From Burkholderia mayonis (lineage in GTDB: Bacteria > Pseudomonadota > Gammaproteobacteria > Burkholderiales > Burkholderiaceae): a DNA stretch of 64,000 nucleotides. The notes beneath the pieces are model-generated. The model had not been told where the DNA came from and did not search any database. It saw only the letters and a program-made list of their open reading frames with translations. This document shows positions 45,916 to 55,677 of the stretch, piece by piece; within the stretch, counting starts at the first letter, position 1; each line of letters opens with the position of its first letter. Where the stretch lies: positions 1,674,001-1,738,000 of the forward strand of contig NZ_CP013386.1 in the NCBI RefSeq assembly GCF_001523745.2, given 5' to 3'. The position numbers and the translations under genes are program-made.

Positions 45916-46242
45916 TCAGAGACCTTGTTGCGTCAGTGAATGTTCCTCGGCGATGCAGCGATCGATCATCCGGCAGATCGCATCGACCGTGCCGACCATG
46001 ATGAAGCGCGACGGCCCGTGATAGACACGAACCGGCGCGCGCCGCTCGGGTTCCGCGTGATGGAGCGAACCGTTCAGCGACACGCGCGCGAATGCCGGCA
46101 GTGCGGACGGCAGCAGCGACGTCTGCGCGTCGCCCTCGCTGCGCAGCTGGGCGGCGACGAGTGGCGCACACGGCGTGCGTCCGCGCAGATGGCGCAGGCG
46201 GCCGAATTGGCGGAAGGGCAGCAAGCGGGCGAGGCGTTCCAT
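45916..46242 (-). CDS. Small protein of unknown function downstream of lexA
   Basis: The 108-residue frame starts 66 bases after the lexA stop in the same direction. I do not recognise a family. The C-terminal half looks protein-like (VRVYHGPSRFIMVGTVDAICRMIDRCIAEE) with an amphipathic helix at the end; the N-terminal half is Arg/Leu/Ala-rich. No export signal. It could belong to the SOS-controlled lexA transcript, where beta-proteobacterial LexA often has a small cell-division inhibitor neighbour, but there is no membrane helix of the SulA/ImuA sort to support that. Confidence 0.6.
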   Translation of the reverse strand: MERLARLLPFRQFGRLRHLRGRTPCAPLVAAQLRSEGDAQTSLLPSALPAFARVSLNGSLHHAEPERRAPVRVYHGPSRFIMVGTVDAICRMIDRCIAEEHSLTQQGL

Positions 46243-46308
46243 AGGGTTCTCCAGATCCAGTCGAATGGCGGGAAAGACGGGCGGTGCCGCGGGCGGGCTG
46301 CGTGGCGG

Positions 46309-46956
46309 TCAGAATTCGCCCGGGCGGATCAGCCCGACGGCGACGCCTTCGAGCGCGAATTCCGCGCTGCCGGCCTTCACGAAGATGTTCTCGTAATCGG
46401 GGTTCTCGGCGATCAGCTCGACGCCGCCGGGCCGGCGCATCAGGCGCTTGACCGTGACGTCGTCGCCGAGCCGCGCGACGATGATCTGGCCGTTCTTCGC
46501 CTCGGTCCGCTTCTGCACGGCGAGCAGATCGCCGTCGAGGATGCCGGCGTCGCGCATCGACAGGCCGCGCACCTTCAGCAGGTAGTCGGGCTTGCTCGAG
46601 AAGAGCGCGGGATCGCATGCGTAGTGCTGCGAGATGTGCTCCTGCGCGAGGATCGGGCTACCGGCCGCGACGCGGCCGACGAGCGGCAGCGACAGTTGCA
46701 TCAGCGCCGCGTGCGGCAGCGTCAACTGGTGCGGCGAATCTTCGACGCCGATCAGGCGAATGCCGCGCGACGCGCCCGCCGCCAGCTCGATTACGCCCTT
46801 GCGCGCGAGCGCCCGCAAGTGCTCCTCGGCTGCGTTCGGCGAGCTGAAGCCGAGCTCGGCGGCGATTTCCGCGCGAGTGGGCGGAAAGCCGTCGCGCTCG
46901 ATCGCGCGACGAATCAAGTCGAATACTTGCTGCTGACGGGCGGTGAGTTTGATCAT
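46309..46956 (-). CDS. lexA: SOS regulator LexA
   Basis: Repressor of the SOS regulon that cleaves itself when RecA is activated. The 215 residues have an N-terminal winged helix ([30 protein letters not shown]) and the S24 protease domain. The scissile bond is Ala98-Gly99 (GRVAAGSP), with nucleophile Ser133 (GLSMRDAGI) and general base Lys170 (TVKRLM). The ATG at 46956 was chosen, as the longer frame reads through the two operators. Two SOS boxes lie directly upstream, so it is autoregulated. Confidence 0.97.
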   Translation of the reverse strand: MIKLTARQQQVFDLIRRAIERDGFPPTRAEIAAELGFSSPNAAEEHLRALARKGVIELAAGASRGIRLIGVEDSPHQLTLPHAALMQLSLPLVGRVAAGSPILAQEHISQHYACDPALFSSKPDYLLKVRGLSMRDAGILDGDLLAVQKRTEAKNGQIIVARLGDDVTVKRLMRRPGGVELIAENPDYENIFVKAGSAEFALEGVAVGLIRPGEF

Positions 46957-46963
46957 GACATGA

Positions 46964-46979
46964 CTGTATGGATAGACAG
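46964..46979. promoter_or_regulatory. LexA SOS box, proximal
   Basis: CTGT-N8-ACAG with inner sequence ATGGATAG, 7 bases upstream of the lexA start codon. It fits the LexA consensus ends exactly; the inner bases are less AT-rich than ideal. Confidence 0.85.
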
Positions 46980-46983
46980 TGAG

Positions 46984-46999
46984 CTGTATTTTTATACAG
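46984..46999. promoter_or_regulatory. LexA SOS box, distal
   Basis: CTGTATTTTTATACAG has exact CTGT and ACAG ends and an all-A/T centre, a near-ideal LexA site. It begins 4 bases after the proximal box ends, so the centres are 20 bases apart (about two helical turns) and two LexA dimers can sit on the same face. Confidence 0.93.
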
Positions 47000-47221
47000 T
47001 GTCCGGGGAAATTCAAGCGTTACTTGAAATTCGGCGCTATCACGGCGATTCCGCCGCGATCCGGCTGCGTCACAGCGCCGCTTCGGCCGCGATAGCCATC
47101 GATCGAGCAATCGTTACCACTTTTGAGTATTAAAAAATGAGGAACGATTATTTTTAATGATGAAACCTGTTCGTTAGACTGGCCCAACATCACAAACAAC
47201 GACCCCTACGGAGAACAACGG

Positions 47222-48259
47222 ATGGTCAAGCGCAACACGGGGCTGGCGGGCGGCATACGTCGTCTCATCGCATCACTCGCGCTCGGCGCGACGGCGGCGC
47301 TCGGCGCGCTCACGCCGGCGCTCGCGGACACGACGTTCCTGAACGTCTCGTACGATCCGACGCGCGAGCTCTATCAGGACGTCAATCAGGCGTTCGGCAA
47401 GGAGTGGAAGGCGAAGACGGGCGAAACGGTGAACTTCAAGCAGTCGCACGGCGGCTCGGGCGCGCAGGCGCGCTCGGTGCTCGACGGCCTTCAGGCCGAC
47501 GTCGTGACGCTCGCGCTCGCGTACGACATCGACGCGCTCGCGAACAAGGGCCTCGTCAACAGGGATTGGCAGAAGCGCTTGCCGGACAACGCGTCGCCGT
47601 ACACGTCGACGATCGTGTTCCTCGTGCGCAAGGGCAATCCGAAGGGAATCAAGGACTGGGACGACCTCACGAAGCCGGGCGTGTCGATCGTCACGCCTAA
47701 CCCGAAGACGTCGGGCGGCGCGCGCTGGAACTACCTCGCCGCCTGGGCGTACGCGCAGCACAAGCCGGGCGGCGATGCGCAGACGGCGAAGGATTTCGTC
47801 TCGAAGCTGTACAAGAACGCGGGCGTGCTCGATTCGGGCGCGCGCGGCGCGACGACGAGCTTCGTGCAGCGCGGGATCGGCGACGTGCTGATCGCGTGGG
47901 AGAACGAGGCGTTCCTGTCGATCAAGGAATTCGGCGCCGACAAGTTCGAGATCGTCGTGCCGTCGGCGAGCATTCTCGCGGAGCCGCCCGTCGCGGTCGT
48001 CGACAAGGTGGTCGACAAGAAGGGCACGCGCAGGCTCGCGGACGCGTACCTGAACTTCCTGTACAGCAAGGAAGGGCAGGAGATCGCCGCGCGCAACTAC
48101 TACCGGCCGCGCTCGAAGGACGTGCCGGCCACGCTCACGAAGCAGTTCCCGAAGCTGAAGCTGTATACGGTCGACGACACGTTCGGCGGCTGGACCCATG
48201 CGCAGAAGACGCATTTCGCCGACGGCGGCGTGTTCGATTCGATCTACAAGCCGCAATGA
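47222..48259 (+). CDS. sbp: Periplasmic sulfate-binding protein
   Basis: Receptor of the sulfate/thiosulfate ABC importer. The 345 residues carry a signal peptide with cleavage probably after Ala35 ([11 protein letters not shown]). Mature motifs are [38 protein letters not shown] (sulfate-binding Ser/Gly loop) and [21 protein letters not shown]. It heads the cys cluster, divergent from lexA. The AT-rich stretch 47110-47165 upstream is a likely CysB binding area, though no firm site is assigned. Confidence 0.95.
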   Translation: MVKRNTGLAGGIRRLIASLALGATAALGALTPALADTTFLNVSYDPTRELYQDVNQAFGKEWKAKTGETVNFKQSHGGSGAQARSVLDGLQADVVTLALAYDIDALANKGLVNRDWQKRLPDNASPYTSTIVFLVRKGNPKGIKDWDDLTKPGVSIVTPNPKTSGGARWNYLAAWAYAQHKPGGDAQTAKDFVSKLYKNAGVLDSGARGATTSFVQRGIGDVLIAWENEAFLSIKEFGADKFEIVVPSASILAEPPVAVVDKVVDKKGTRRLADAYLNFLYSKEGQEIAARNYYRPRSKDVPATLTKQFPKLKLYTVDDTFGGWTHAQKTHFADGGVFDSIYKPQ

Positions 48260-48391
48260 GCGACGGCGGGCGGCGCGCCGCGATCGGCGCGCCGTTCCGC
48301 GATACAACGACATCGGGCTGACGGACGCGGCGGCATCGCGCGTCCGTCAAGCCGTTGAACCCATGTGCATCACCCTGGAAGAGCATTCCGC

Positions 48392-49285
48392 ATGACGACG
48401 TTCACCTTCCGCAAGCCGAGCGCGCTGCCCGGATTCGGCGTGACGCTCGGCATCACGCTGGCCTATCTGAGCCTCGTGGTGCTGATTCCGCTCGCCGCCA
48501 CTTTTCTGAAGACGGCGACGCTCACCTGGGATCAGTTCGTCGCGGCGACGACGTCGCCGCGCGTGCTCGCGTCGTACCGGCTGACGTTCTCGGCCGCGTT
48601 GGGCGGCGCGCTCGTCAACGCGGTGTTCGGCTTTCTCGTCGCATGGGTGCTCGTGCGCTACGCGTTTCCGCTCAAGCGGCTCGTCGACGCGATCGTCGAT
48701 TTGCCGTTCGCGCTGCCGACGTCGGTCGCGGGCATCTCGCTCGCGGCCGTCTACGCACAGAACGGCTGGATCGGCAGCTATCTCGCGCCGCTCGGCATCA
48801 AGATCGCGTTCACGCCGTTCGGCGTGCTCGTCGCGCTGACGTTCATCGGCCTGCCGTTCGTCGTGCGCACCGTGCAGCCGGTGCTCGAGGACTTCGAGCG
48901 CGAGCAGGAGGAAGCGGCCGCGTGCCTCGGCGCGTCGCGCTGGCTCACGTTCCGGCGCGTCGTGCTGCCCGCCGTGACGCCCGCGCTCCTGACGGGCTTC
49001 GCGCTCGCATTCGCGCGCGCGCTCGGCGAATACGGCTCGGTGATCTTCATCGCAGGCAACGTGCCGATGAAGTCGGAGATCACGTCGCTCCTCATCATCA
49101 CGAAGCTCGAGCAGTACGACTATGCGGGCGCGACGGCGCTCGCCGTCGTGATGCTCGTCGTGTCGTTCGTGATGCTGCTCCTCATCAACACGCTGCAGTG
49201 GTATCTGCAGCGCCGCACGAGCCGCGGCGCAAGCGGCCCGGCGCCGGCGGCGCACGCGGCGACGGCCCTCGGAGGCGCGCGATGA
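48392..49285 (+). CDS. cysT: Sulfate ABC transporter permease CysT (CysU)
   Basis: One of the two membrane subunits of the sulfate importer. The 297 residues have six spans and the permease loop [30 protein letters not shown] near residues 180-210. The ATG at 48392 has a GGAAGAG site upstream. Its stop overlaps the cysW start by 4 bases. Confidence 0.95.
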   Translation: MTTFTFRKPSALPGFGVTLGITLAYLSLVVLIPLAATFLKTATLTWDQFVAATTSPRVLASYRLTFSAALGGALVNAVFGFLVAWVLVRYAFPLKRLVDAIVDLPFALPTSVAGISLAAVYAQNGWIGSYLAPLGIKIAFTPFGVLVALTFIGLPFVVRTVQPVLEDFEREQEEAAACLGASRWLTFRRVVLPAVTPALLTGFALAFARALGEYGSVIFIAGNVPMKSEITSLLIITKLEQYDYAGATALAVVMLVVSFVMLLLINTLQWYLQRRTSRGASGPAPAAHAATALGGAR

Positions 49286-50256
49286 GCCACGACGTCGTTC
49301 AGACCCGCGCCGCCGCCGCGCCCGTCGATCCGCGCCGCGCCGCCGCCGCCGACGCGAATGCGCGCGCCCGCCGCCTCGACCCCGTCAGCGAGCCGCGCGC
49401 GGTGCGCTGGCTGCTCACGGGCACGGCGCTCGTGTTTCTCGCGCTCTTTCTCGTTGTGCCGCTCGCCGCCGTGTTCTTCGAGGCGCTACGCAAGGGCTTC
49501 GATTTCTATCTCGAATCGCTCGCCGATCCGGATGCGTGGTCGGCGATCAAGCTGACGCTGATCGTCGCCGCGATCGCGGTGCCGCTCAATCTCGTGTTCG
49601 GCGTGTGCGCGTCGTGGGCGATCGCGAAGTTCGAATTCAAGGGCCGTGCGCTCCTGACGACGCTCATCGACTTGCCGTTCTCGGTGTCGCCCGTGATCTC
49701 GGGCCTCGTCTACGTGCTGCTGTTCGGTGCGCAGGGCTGGCTCGGGCCCTGGCTGCAGGCGCACGACGTGCAGATCATCTTCGCGGTGCCGGGCATCGTG
49801 CTCGCGACGATCTTCGTCACGTTCCCGTTCGTCGCGCGCGAGCTGATCCCGCTGATGCAGGCGCAGGGCTCCGACGAGGAGGAGGCCGCGCGCGTGCTCG
49901 GCGCGTCCGGCTGGCAGATCTTCCGCCGCGTGACGCTGCCGAACGTGAAGTGGGGCCTGCTGTACGGCGTGATCCTCTGCAACGCGCGCGCGATGGGCGA
50001 GTTCGGCGCGGTGTCGGTGGTGTCCGGCCACATCCGCGGCCAGACCGACACGATGCCGCTGCACGTCGAGATTCTCTACAACGAGTACAACTTCGCGGCC
50101 GCGTTCGCGGTGGCGTCGGTGCTCGCGCTCCTCGCGCTCGTCACGCTCGCGCTCAAGCTCTTCGCCGAGCGGCGGCTGTCCGCCGCACTCGCGGACGGCC
50201 GCGACGCCGCGCCCGCCGCGCATCCGAGCGCCGCCGTCACTTCGTCGATTTCGTAA
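49282..50256 (+). CDS. cysW: Sulfate ABC transporter permease CysW
   Basis: Second membrane subunit of the sulfate importer. The 324 residues begin with a 45-residue Ala/Arg-rich cytoplasmic extension, longer than in E. coli (291 residues). Six spans follow, with the loop [31 protein letters not shown] and the conserved [34 protein letters not shown]. It is coupled to cysT by an ATGA overlap and lies 13 bases before cysA. Confidence 0.95.
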   Translation: MSHDVVQTRAAAAPVDPRRAAAADANARARRLDPVSEPRAVRWLLTGTALVFLALFLVVPLAAVFFEALRKGFDFYLESLADPDAWSAIKLTLIVAAIAVPLNLVFGVCASWAIAKFEFKGRALLTTLIDLPFSVSPVISGLVYVLLFGAQGWLGPWLQAHDVQIIFAVPGIVLATIFVTFPFVARELIPLMQAQGSDEEEAARVLGASGWQIFRRVTLPNVKWGLLYGVILCNARAMGEFGAVSVVSGHIRGQTDTMPLHVEILYNEYNFAAAFAVASVLALLALVTLALKLFAERRLSAALADGRDAAPAAHPSAAVTSSIS

Positions 50257-50269
50257 AGAGGCAAACCAG

Positions 50270-51325
50270 ATGGGCATCACCGTTCGTAACCTGCACAAGC
50301 GTTTCGGCGACTTCACCGCGCTCGACGACGTCACGCTCGACTTTCCCGCGGGCGAGCTCGTCGCGCTCCTCGGGCCGTCCGGCTGCGGCAAGACGACGCT
50401 CTTGCGCGTGATCGCGGGCCTCGAGCACGCGGATTCGGGGCAGGTCGTGCTGCAAGGGCTCGACGTCGCGTCGGTCGGCGCGCGCGAGCGGCAGGTCGGC
50501 TTCGTGTTCCAGCACTACGCGCTGTTCCGGCACATGACGGTGTTCGAGAACGTCGCGTTCGGGCTGCGCGTGAAGCCGCGCCGCGAGCGGCCGAGCGAGG
50601 CCGCGATCCGCGAGAAGGTGCACGAATTGCTGTCGCTCGTGCAGCTCGACTGGCTTGCGCAGCGCTATCCATCCGAGCTGTCGGGCGGCCAGCGGCAACG
50701 GATCGCGCTTGCGCGCGCGCTCGCCGTCGAGCCGAAGGTGCTGCTGCTCGACGAGCCGTTCGGCGCGCTCGACGCGAAGGTGCGCAAGGAACTGCGTAGC
50801 TGGCTGCGCCGGCTGCACGACGACTTGCATATCTCGACGATCTTCGTCACGCACGATCAGGAAGAGGCGCTCGAAGTGGCCGACCGGATCGTCGTGCTCG
50901 ATCACGGCCGCGTCGAGCAGGTCGGCAGCCCGCAGGACGTCTACGACCATCCGCAAAGCGCGTTCGTCTACGAGTTCCTCGGCGCGGCGAACCGGCTCGA
51001 CGGCACTGTGAGCGGCAAGGGCTTCGTCGCGCACGGTGCGGCCGGGGCGATCGCCGTCGACGCGGATTTTGCGGGCCCGGCGCGCGCATATGTGCGGCCG
51101 CACGATCTTGAGCTCGTCGCGCCTAACGCGCGCGCGGACGGCATCACGGCCGACGTGCGGCGCGTCGTGCCGCTCGGCGGCTCGGTGCGCGTCGAACTCG
51201 CCGCGCGCGCGGGCGGCGTGCTCGAAGCGGAGCTCGATCGCAACGCATGGCGCGCGCTCGCGCTCGACGTCGGCGACGCGCTGACGGCCGTTCCGCGCGC
51301 GGTGCGCGTGTTCCCGGCGCGCTGA
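50270..51325 (+). CDS. cysA: Sulfate ABC transporter ATP-binding protein CysA
   Basis: ATPase of the sulfate/thiosulfate importer. The 351 residues have Walker A GPSGCGKT at 35-42, signature [15 protein letters not shown], Walker [16 protein letters not shown], and a C-terminal TOBE-like regulatory domain (from about 240, [14 protein letters not shown]). It is the last transporter gene before cysB. Confidence 0.96.
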   Translation: MGITVRNLHKRFGDFTALDDVTLDFPAGELVALLGPSGCGKTTLLRVIAGLEHADSGQVVLQGLDVASVGARERQVGFVFQHYALFRHMTVFENVAFGLRVKPRRERPSEAAIREKVHELLSLVQLDWLAQRYPSELSGGQRQRIALARALAVEPKVLLLDEPFGALDAKVRKELRSWLRRLHDDLHISTIFVTHDQEEALEVADRIVVLDHGRVEQVGSPQDVYDHPQSAFVYEFLGAANRLDGTVSGKGFVAHGAAGAIAVDADFAGPARAYVRPHDLELVAPNARADGITADVRRVVPLGGSVRVELAARAGGVLEAELDRNAWRALALDVGDALTAVPRAVRVFPAR

Positions 51326-51391
51326 GCGCCCGCGCGCGGATCGATCACGGACGATTTCAAACCAACAAAGACACCGCCTGAGAGGCTACCC

Positions 51392-52318
51392 ATGAACTTT
51401 CAACAATTGCGCTTCGTGCGCGAGGCCGTGCGGCAGAACATGAACCTGACGGAAGTCGCGAACGTGCTGTATACGTCGCAGTCGGGGGTTTCGAAGCAGA
51501 TCAAGGATCTGGAGGATGAGCTCGGCGTCGACATCTTCATCCGCCGCGGCAAGCGTCTCACGGGCCTCACGGAGCCCGGCAAGGCCGTCCATCAGCTGAT
51601 CGAGCGGATGCTGCTCGACGCGGAGAACCTGCGCCGCGTCGCGCGCCAGTACGCGGACCAGGATAGCGGCCACCTCGTCGTCGCGACGACCCACACGCAG
51701 GCGCGCTACGCGCTGCCGAAGGTGATCCGCCAGTTCACCGACGTCTATCCGAAGGTGCATCTCGCGCTGCGCCAGGGCAGCCCGCAGCAGATCGCGCAGA
51801 TGATCCTGAGCGGCGAGGCGGACATCGGCATCTCGACCGAGGCGCTCGACCGCTATCCGGACATCGTCACGTTCCCGTGCTATTCGTGGCATCACGTCGT
51901 CGTCGTGCCGAAGGATCATCCGCTCGTCGGCCGCGAGAGCGTGACGCTCGACGACATCGCCGAGTATCCGATCATCACGTACGACCAGGATTTCACCGGC
52001 CGCTCGCACATCGACCAGGCGTTCGCGAACGCGGGCGCGGTGCCGGACGTCGTGTTGACGGCGATCGACGCGGACGTGATCAAGACCTACGTCGAGCTCG
52101 GGATGGGGATCGGCGTCGTCGCCGCGATGGCGTACGATGCGCAGCGCGACACAGAGCTCGTCGCGCTCGACACGCAGCACCTGTTCGAGGCGAGCACGAC
52201 GCGCGTCGGGTTGCGCCGCGGCGCGTTCCTGCGCGCGTACGCGTACCGGCTGATCGAGATGTTCGCGCCGCATCTGTCCGAAGGCGAGATCGCCGGGCAA
52301 TTGCGGGAAGCGGCCTGA
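51392..52318 (+). CDS. cysB: LysR-type regulator CysB
   Basis: Master activator of sulfur assimilation, responding to N-acetylserine and sulfide/thiosulfate. The 308 residues show the CysB-type helix-turn-helix (MNFQQLRFVREAVRQNMNLTEVANVLYTSQSGVSKQIKDLE) and the sulfate/effector-binding domain (VVATTHTQARYALPKVIRQF; LRQGSPQQIAQMI). It could also be the paralogue Cbl/SsuB regulator, but location at the end of the sulfate transporter genes favours CysB. It lies 66 bases after cysA. Confidence 0.93.
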   Translation: MNFQQLRFVREAVRQNMNLTEVANVLYTSQSGVSKQIKDLEDELGVDIFIRRGKRLTGLTEPGKAVHQLIERMLLDAENLRRVARQYADQDSGHLVVATTHTQARYALPKVIRQFTDVYPKVHLALRQGSPQQIAQMILSGEADIGISTEALDRYPDIVTFPCYSWHHVVVVPKDHPLVGRESVTLDDIAEYPIITYDQDFTGRSHIDQAFANAGAVPDVVLTAIDADVIKTYVELGMGIGVVAAMAYDAQRDTELVALDTQHLFEASTTRVGLRRGAFLRAYAYRLIEMFAPHLSEGEIAGQLREAA

Positions 52319-52852
52319 GCCTGGGGCGGGCGCGGGCGGTTGCGGCGGCGATTCGCGCCGTGCGATGTCGTCGCGCTGCGCCGCTCCGCCGCCCGACTTC
52401 TCGATTTCCCGACCGCCATGTCCCGATCGCGCACCGCCGGATCGAGGCCCTTGGCCTTCGCGCTGGCCGCGCGCCCGGCCAGCGCAAGTCGAGCACAAGT
52501 GAAACGCGTCGCCGCTACCGGCCATTTGACGGATGCCGTCATCGAGCCGCCAGCGCAAACGCGCTCATTCGATGCTCCGATTCCTACCTCAACCGCGCTG
52601 CGGGCCGCCCGTCACATGGCTGCCACCGCCGCGCCGCCTGTCGTTTTCTGTCCGCACGTTCTCCGAACAAACCCTTAAACGTCCGAATCGGCGTTGCGTA
52701 ATACGAAGAAAAAGCTGACGATAGGCGCTCCCGATATGAAGAAAAAGGACCGGGATGCGCAGTTTGCGCGGCCAACCGTACGCAGGCAGTCTCTTCCGAC
52801 GTATTCCCTTCGTGGCGCAGAGGTTCGAAACGCCCCAGTCGGTTTGGTTTGC
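52319..52852. other. Intergenic region between cysB and the ribose operator
   Basis: 534 bases lack a supported gene. Short Arg/Ala-rich frames lack ribosome-binding sites. No intrinsic terminator for cysB was recognised. The ribose operon promoter should lie at the right end, near the palindrome at 52853. Confidence 0.45.
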
Positions 52853-52864
52853 GCAAACGTTTGC
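52853..52864. promoter_or_regulatory. LacI-type operator, probable RbsR site, upstream of rbsB
   Basis: GCAAACGTTTGC is a perfect 12-bp palindrome with a central CG, the hallmark of LacI/GalR-family operators. It is 59 bases before the rbsB ATG, and the operon encodes a LacI-type regulator. A near copy lies before the chemoreceptor gene (58864-58875). Confidence 0.78.
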
Positions 52865-52922
52865 TCGTCGCCAAAACGACACTCGGTCCGTCCGGGACAA
52901 CAACCACTGCCAGGAGAGTCGC

Positions 52923-53885
52923 ATGGATGTCAGCCTCCGCCGCCGCGTGCTAGCCGCCGCGGCCGTTTGCGTCGCCGTCGCCGCTGCCGGGCCGTTCTCG
53001 GTCGCACGGGCCGAGACCGCGCACAAGCCGAAGGTCGCCCTCGTGATGAAGTCGCTTGCGAACGAGTTCTTCCTCACGATGGAAAACGGCGCGAAGGAGT
53101 ATCAGAAACACAACGCGAGCCAGTTCGATCTCATCACGAACGGCATCAAGGACGAAACCGACACCGCGAGCCAGATCCGCATCGTCGAGCAGATGATCGT
53201 GTCGAAGGTCGACGCGATCGTGCTCGCGCCCGCCGATTCGAAGGCGCTCGTGCCCGTCGTGAAGAAGGCCGTCGACGCGGGGATCATCGTCGTCAACATC
53301 GACAATCGGCTCGATCCGGACGTGCTCAAGTCGAAGAGCCTGAACGTGCCGTTCGTCGGCCCGGACAACCGCAAGGGCGCGCGGATGGTCGGCGACTATC
53401 TGGCGAAGCGGCTGAAGGCGGGCGACGCGGTCGGCATCGTCGAGGGCGTGCCGACGACGACCAACGCGCAGCAGCGCACCGCGGGCTTCCAGGATGCGAT
53501 GAAGGCGGGCGGCGCGAAGGTCGTGTCGGTCCAGTCAGGCGAATGGGAGATCGACAAGGGCAATGCGGCCGCGTCCGCGATGCTCAACGAATATCCGAAC
53601 CTGAAGGCGCTCCTGTGCGGCAACGACAACATGGCGATCGGCGCCGTGTCCGCGGTGCGCGCGGCGGGCCGCCAGGGCAAGGTGTACGTCGTCGGCTACG
53701 ACAACATCAACGCGATCAAGCCGATGCTGAAGGACGGCCGCGTGCTCGCGACCGCCGACCAGTACGCGGCGAAGCAGGCCGTGTTCGGCATCGATACGGC
53801 GTTGAAGGCGCTCGCCGAGCACCGCAAGCAGGCCGACATGACGGGCGTCGTCGCGACCCCGGTCGACCTCGTGACGAAGCCGTAA
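52923..53885 (+). CDS. rbsB: D-ribose ABC transporter, periplasmic binding protein
   Basis: Family 2 sugar-binding receptor of 320 residues. The signal peptide ends near SVARA/ET (residue 30). The mature start KPKVALVMKSLANEFFLTMENGAKEYQ and DPDVLKSKSLNVPFVGPDNRKGA follow the RbsB pattern, with Asn/Asp/Arg sugar contacts. The ATG at 52923 has an AGGAG site. Ribose is the best-supported ligand because rbsK is in the operon, though related pentoses are possible. It is also the probable ligand carrier for chemotaxis. Confidence 0.9.
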   Translation: MDVSLRRRVLAAAAVCVAVAAAGPFSVARAETAHKPKVALVMKSLANEFFLTMENGAKEYQKHNASQFDLITNGIKDETDTASQIRIVEQMIVSKVDAIVLAPADSKALVPVVKKAVDAGIIVVNIDNRLDPDVLKSKSLNVPFVGPDNRKGARMVGDYLAKRLKAGDAVGIVEGVPTTTNAQQRTAGFQDAMKAGGAKVVSVQSGEWEIDKGNAAASAMLNEYPNLKALLCGNDNMAIGAVSAVRAAGRQGKVYVVGYDNINAIKPMLKDGRVLATADQYAAKQAVFGIDTALKALAEHRKQADMTGVVATPVDLVTKP

Positions 53886-53923
53886 CCCGGTGCGGCGGCG
53901 TCCGGCGCGCCGCTCAAGATCGC

Positions 53924-53971
53924 CGCGAGGCGGCCGTTATCACGTCGGAGCGTGATTCAGGCCGCCTCGCG
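53924..53971 (+). promoter_or_regulatory. Strong hairpin between rbsB and rbsA
   Basis: CGCGAGGCGGCC (53924-53935) pairs perfectly with 53960-53971, enclosing ATCACG/CGTGAT, which gives an almost continuous stem of about 18 bp. There is no T tract, so it is not an intrinsic terminator. Such hairpins after a binding-protein gene usually stabilise its mRNA and lower expression of the following genes. Confidence 0.7.
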
Positions 53972-54025
53972 TCCTCGTCCGCGCGGCTGCGCGGATCGCG
54001 TGAACCGCATTTCTTCAGGGCCGCG

Positions 54026-55597
54026 ATGGATTCGATCGACCCAGATTCGACGCCCGATGCGCCGACGCTCGTCGTGACCGGCATCGGCAAGACTTACGCC
54101 GAGCCCGTGCTCGCCGACGTGTCGCTGTCGCTGCATCCGGGCGAGGCGCTTGCGCTGACGGGCGAGAACGGCGCGGGCAAGAGCACGCTGTCGAAGATCG
54201 TCGCCGGGCTCGTCGCGCCGACGGCCGGCGCGATGCGGCTCGCGGGCGCGCCGTATGCGCCTCGGAGCCGCGCGCACGCGGAGGCGCTCGGCGTGCGGAT
54301 GGTGATGCAGGAGCTCAACCTCGTCCCGACGCTCACCGTTGCCGAAAACCTGTTTCTCGACCGCCTGCCGCACCGGTTCGGCGTGATCGACCGCCGGCGG
54401 CTCGCCGACGACGCGCGCGCGGCGATGGCGCGCGTCGGGCTCGACGCGCTCGATCCGGGCACGCCTGTCGGCGCGCTCGGGATCGGCCATCAGCAGATGG
54501 TCGAGATCGCGCGCAGCCTCGCGGGCGACTGCCGCGCGCTGATCCTCGACGAGCCGACCGCGATGCTGACTGCGCGCGAAGTCGAACTGCTGTTCGATCA
54601 GATCGCGCGGCTGAAGGGCGAAGGCGTCGCGCTCGTCTACATCTCGCACCGGCTCGAGGAACTCGCGCGGGTCGCGGAGCGGGTCGCCGTGCTTCGCGAT
54701 GGCCGGCTCGTGCACGTCGACCGGATCGACGCACAGCCGACCGAGCGGCTCGTCGCGCTGATGGCCGGGCGCGAGCTCGCCGAGCAGGCGGTGCACGGCG
54801 CGCGCACGCCGGGCGCGCCGCGCCTGAAGGTCGAGCGCCTGTCGCGCGGCGACGCGGTGCGCGACGTGTCGTTCGACGTGCGCGCGGGCGAGATCTTCGG
54901 CATTTCCGGGCTGATCGGCGCCGGACGCACCGAGCTCTTGCGGCTCATTTACGGCGCGGATGCGGCCGACGGCGGGACCGTGTCGATCGGCGATCCGCCG
55001 CGGCCCGCAGCGATCCGCTCGCCCGCCGACGCGGTGCGTCACGGGATCGCGCTCGTCAGCGAGGACCGCAAGGGCGAAGGGCTGCTGCTGCCGCAGTCGA
55101 TCGCGGCGAACCTGTCGCTCGGGCAGCTCACGCGCGTCGCGCGCGGCGGGGTCGTCGACGCGCAGCGCGAAAACGCGCTCGCGGTGCGGCGGATCGACGC
55201 ACTGCGGATTCGCGCGCGCGGCCCGGCGCAGGCGGTGTCGGAGCTGTCGGGCGGCAACCAGCAGAAGGTCGCGATCGGCCGCTGGCTCGGGCGCGACATG
55301 AGCGTGCTGCTGTTCGACGAGCCGACCCGCGGGATCGACGTCGGCGCGAAGTTCGACATCTACGCGCTTCTCGACGCGCTCGCGCGAGAAGGCCGCGCGA
55401 TCGTCGTCGTGTCGAGCGACCTGCGCGAGCTGATGCTGATCTGCGACCGGATCGGCGTGATGTCGGCGGGGCGCATGGACGCCGTATTCGCGCGCGGCGA
55501 GTGGACGCAGGATGTGCTCCTCGCCGCGGCATTCGCCGGCTACGCGCGCCGCGACGCGGTATTGCATCCGTTCGACGACAGGCGGCCTGCTGCGTGA
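54026..55597 (+). CDS. rbsA: Ribose ABC transporter ATP-binding protein RbsA
   Basis: Tandem-ATPase subunit of 523 residues. The N-terminal cassette has Walker A GENGAGKST at 46-54 and Walker B ALILDEPTAML. The C-terminal cassette lacks a canonical Walker A (GLIGAGRTELLRL), as in other CUT2 sugar importers, but keeps LSGGNQQKVAIGRWL and LLFDEPTRGIDVGAK. The ATG at 54026 was chosen, since the open frame extends far upstream only because of high GC. Confidence 0.94.
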   Translation: MDSIDPDSTPDAPTLVVTGIGKTYAEPVLADVSLSLHPGEALALTGENGAGKSTLSKIVAGLVAPTAGAMRLAGAPYAPRSRAHAEALGVRMVMQELNLVPTLTVAENLFLDRLPHRFGVIDRRRLADDARAAMARVGLDALDPGTPVGALGIGHQQMVEIARSLAGDCRALILDEPTAMLTAREVELLFDQIARLKGEGVALVYISHRLEELARVAERVAVLRDGRLVHVDRIDAQPTERLVALMAGRELAEQAVHGARTPGAPRLKVERLSRGDAVRDVSFDVRAGEIFGISGLIGAGRTELLRLIYGADAADGGTVSIGDPPRPAAIRSPADAVRHGIALVSEDRKGEGLLLPQSIAANLSLGQLTRVARGGVVDAQRENALAVRRIDALRIRARGPAQAVSELSGGNQQKVAIGRWLGRDMSVLLFDEPTRGIDVGAKFDIYALLDALAREGRAIVVVSSDLRELMLICDRIGVMSAGRMDAVFARGEWTQDVLLAAAFAGYARRDAVLHPFDDRRPAA

Positions 55598-55677
55598 CCG
55601 GGGCGGGCGCGGCAAACCTGGTTCGCGGCCGGCTCACCACTCAATTCACCGAGACAGCAACACACAGGACTTCCACG

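Noticed and set aside
52340..52678. 112-codon ORF after cysB
   Set aside because: Compositional Ala/Arg/Pro sequence without domain, export signal or ribosome-binding site.
52694..54025. Upstream extension of the rbsA frame making a 967-codon ORF through rbsB
   Set aside because: The extension is an out-of-frame reading of rbsB, which has a signal peptide and its own ribosome-binding site. rbsA homology begins only at 54026.
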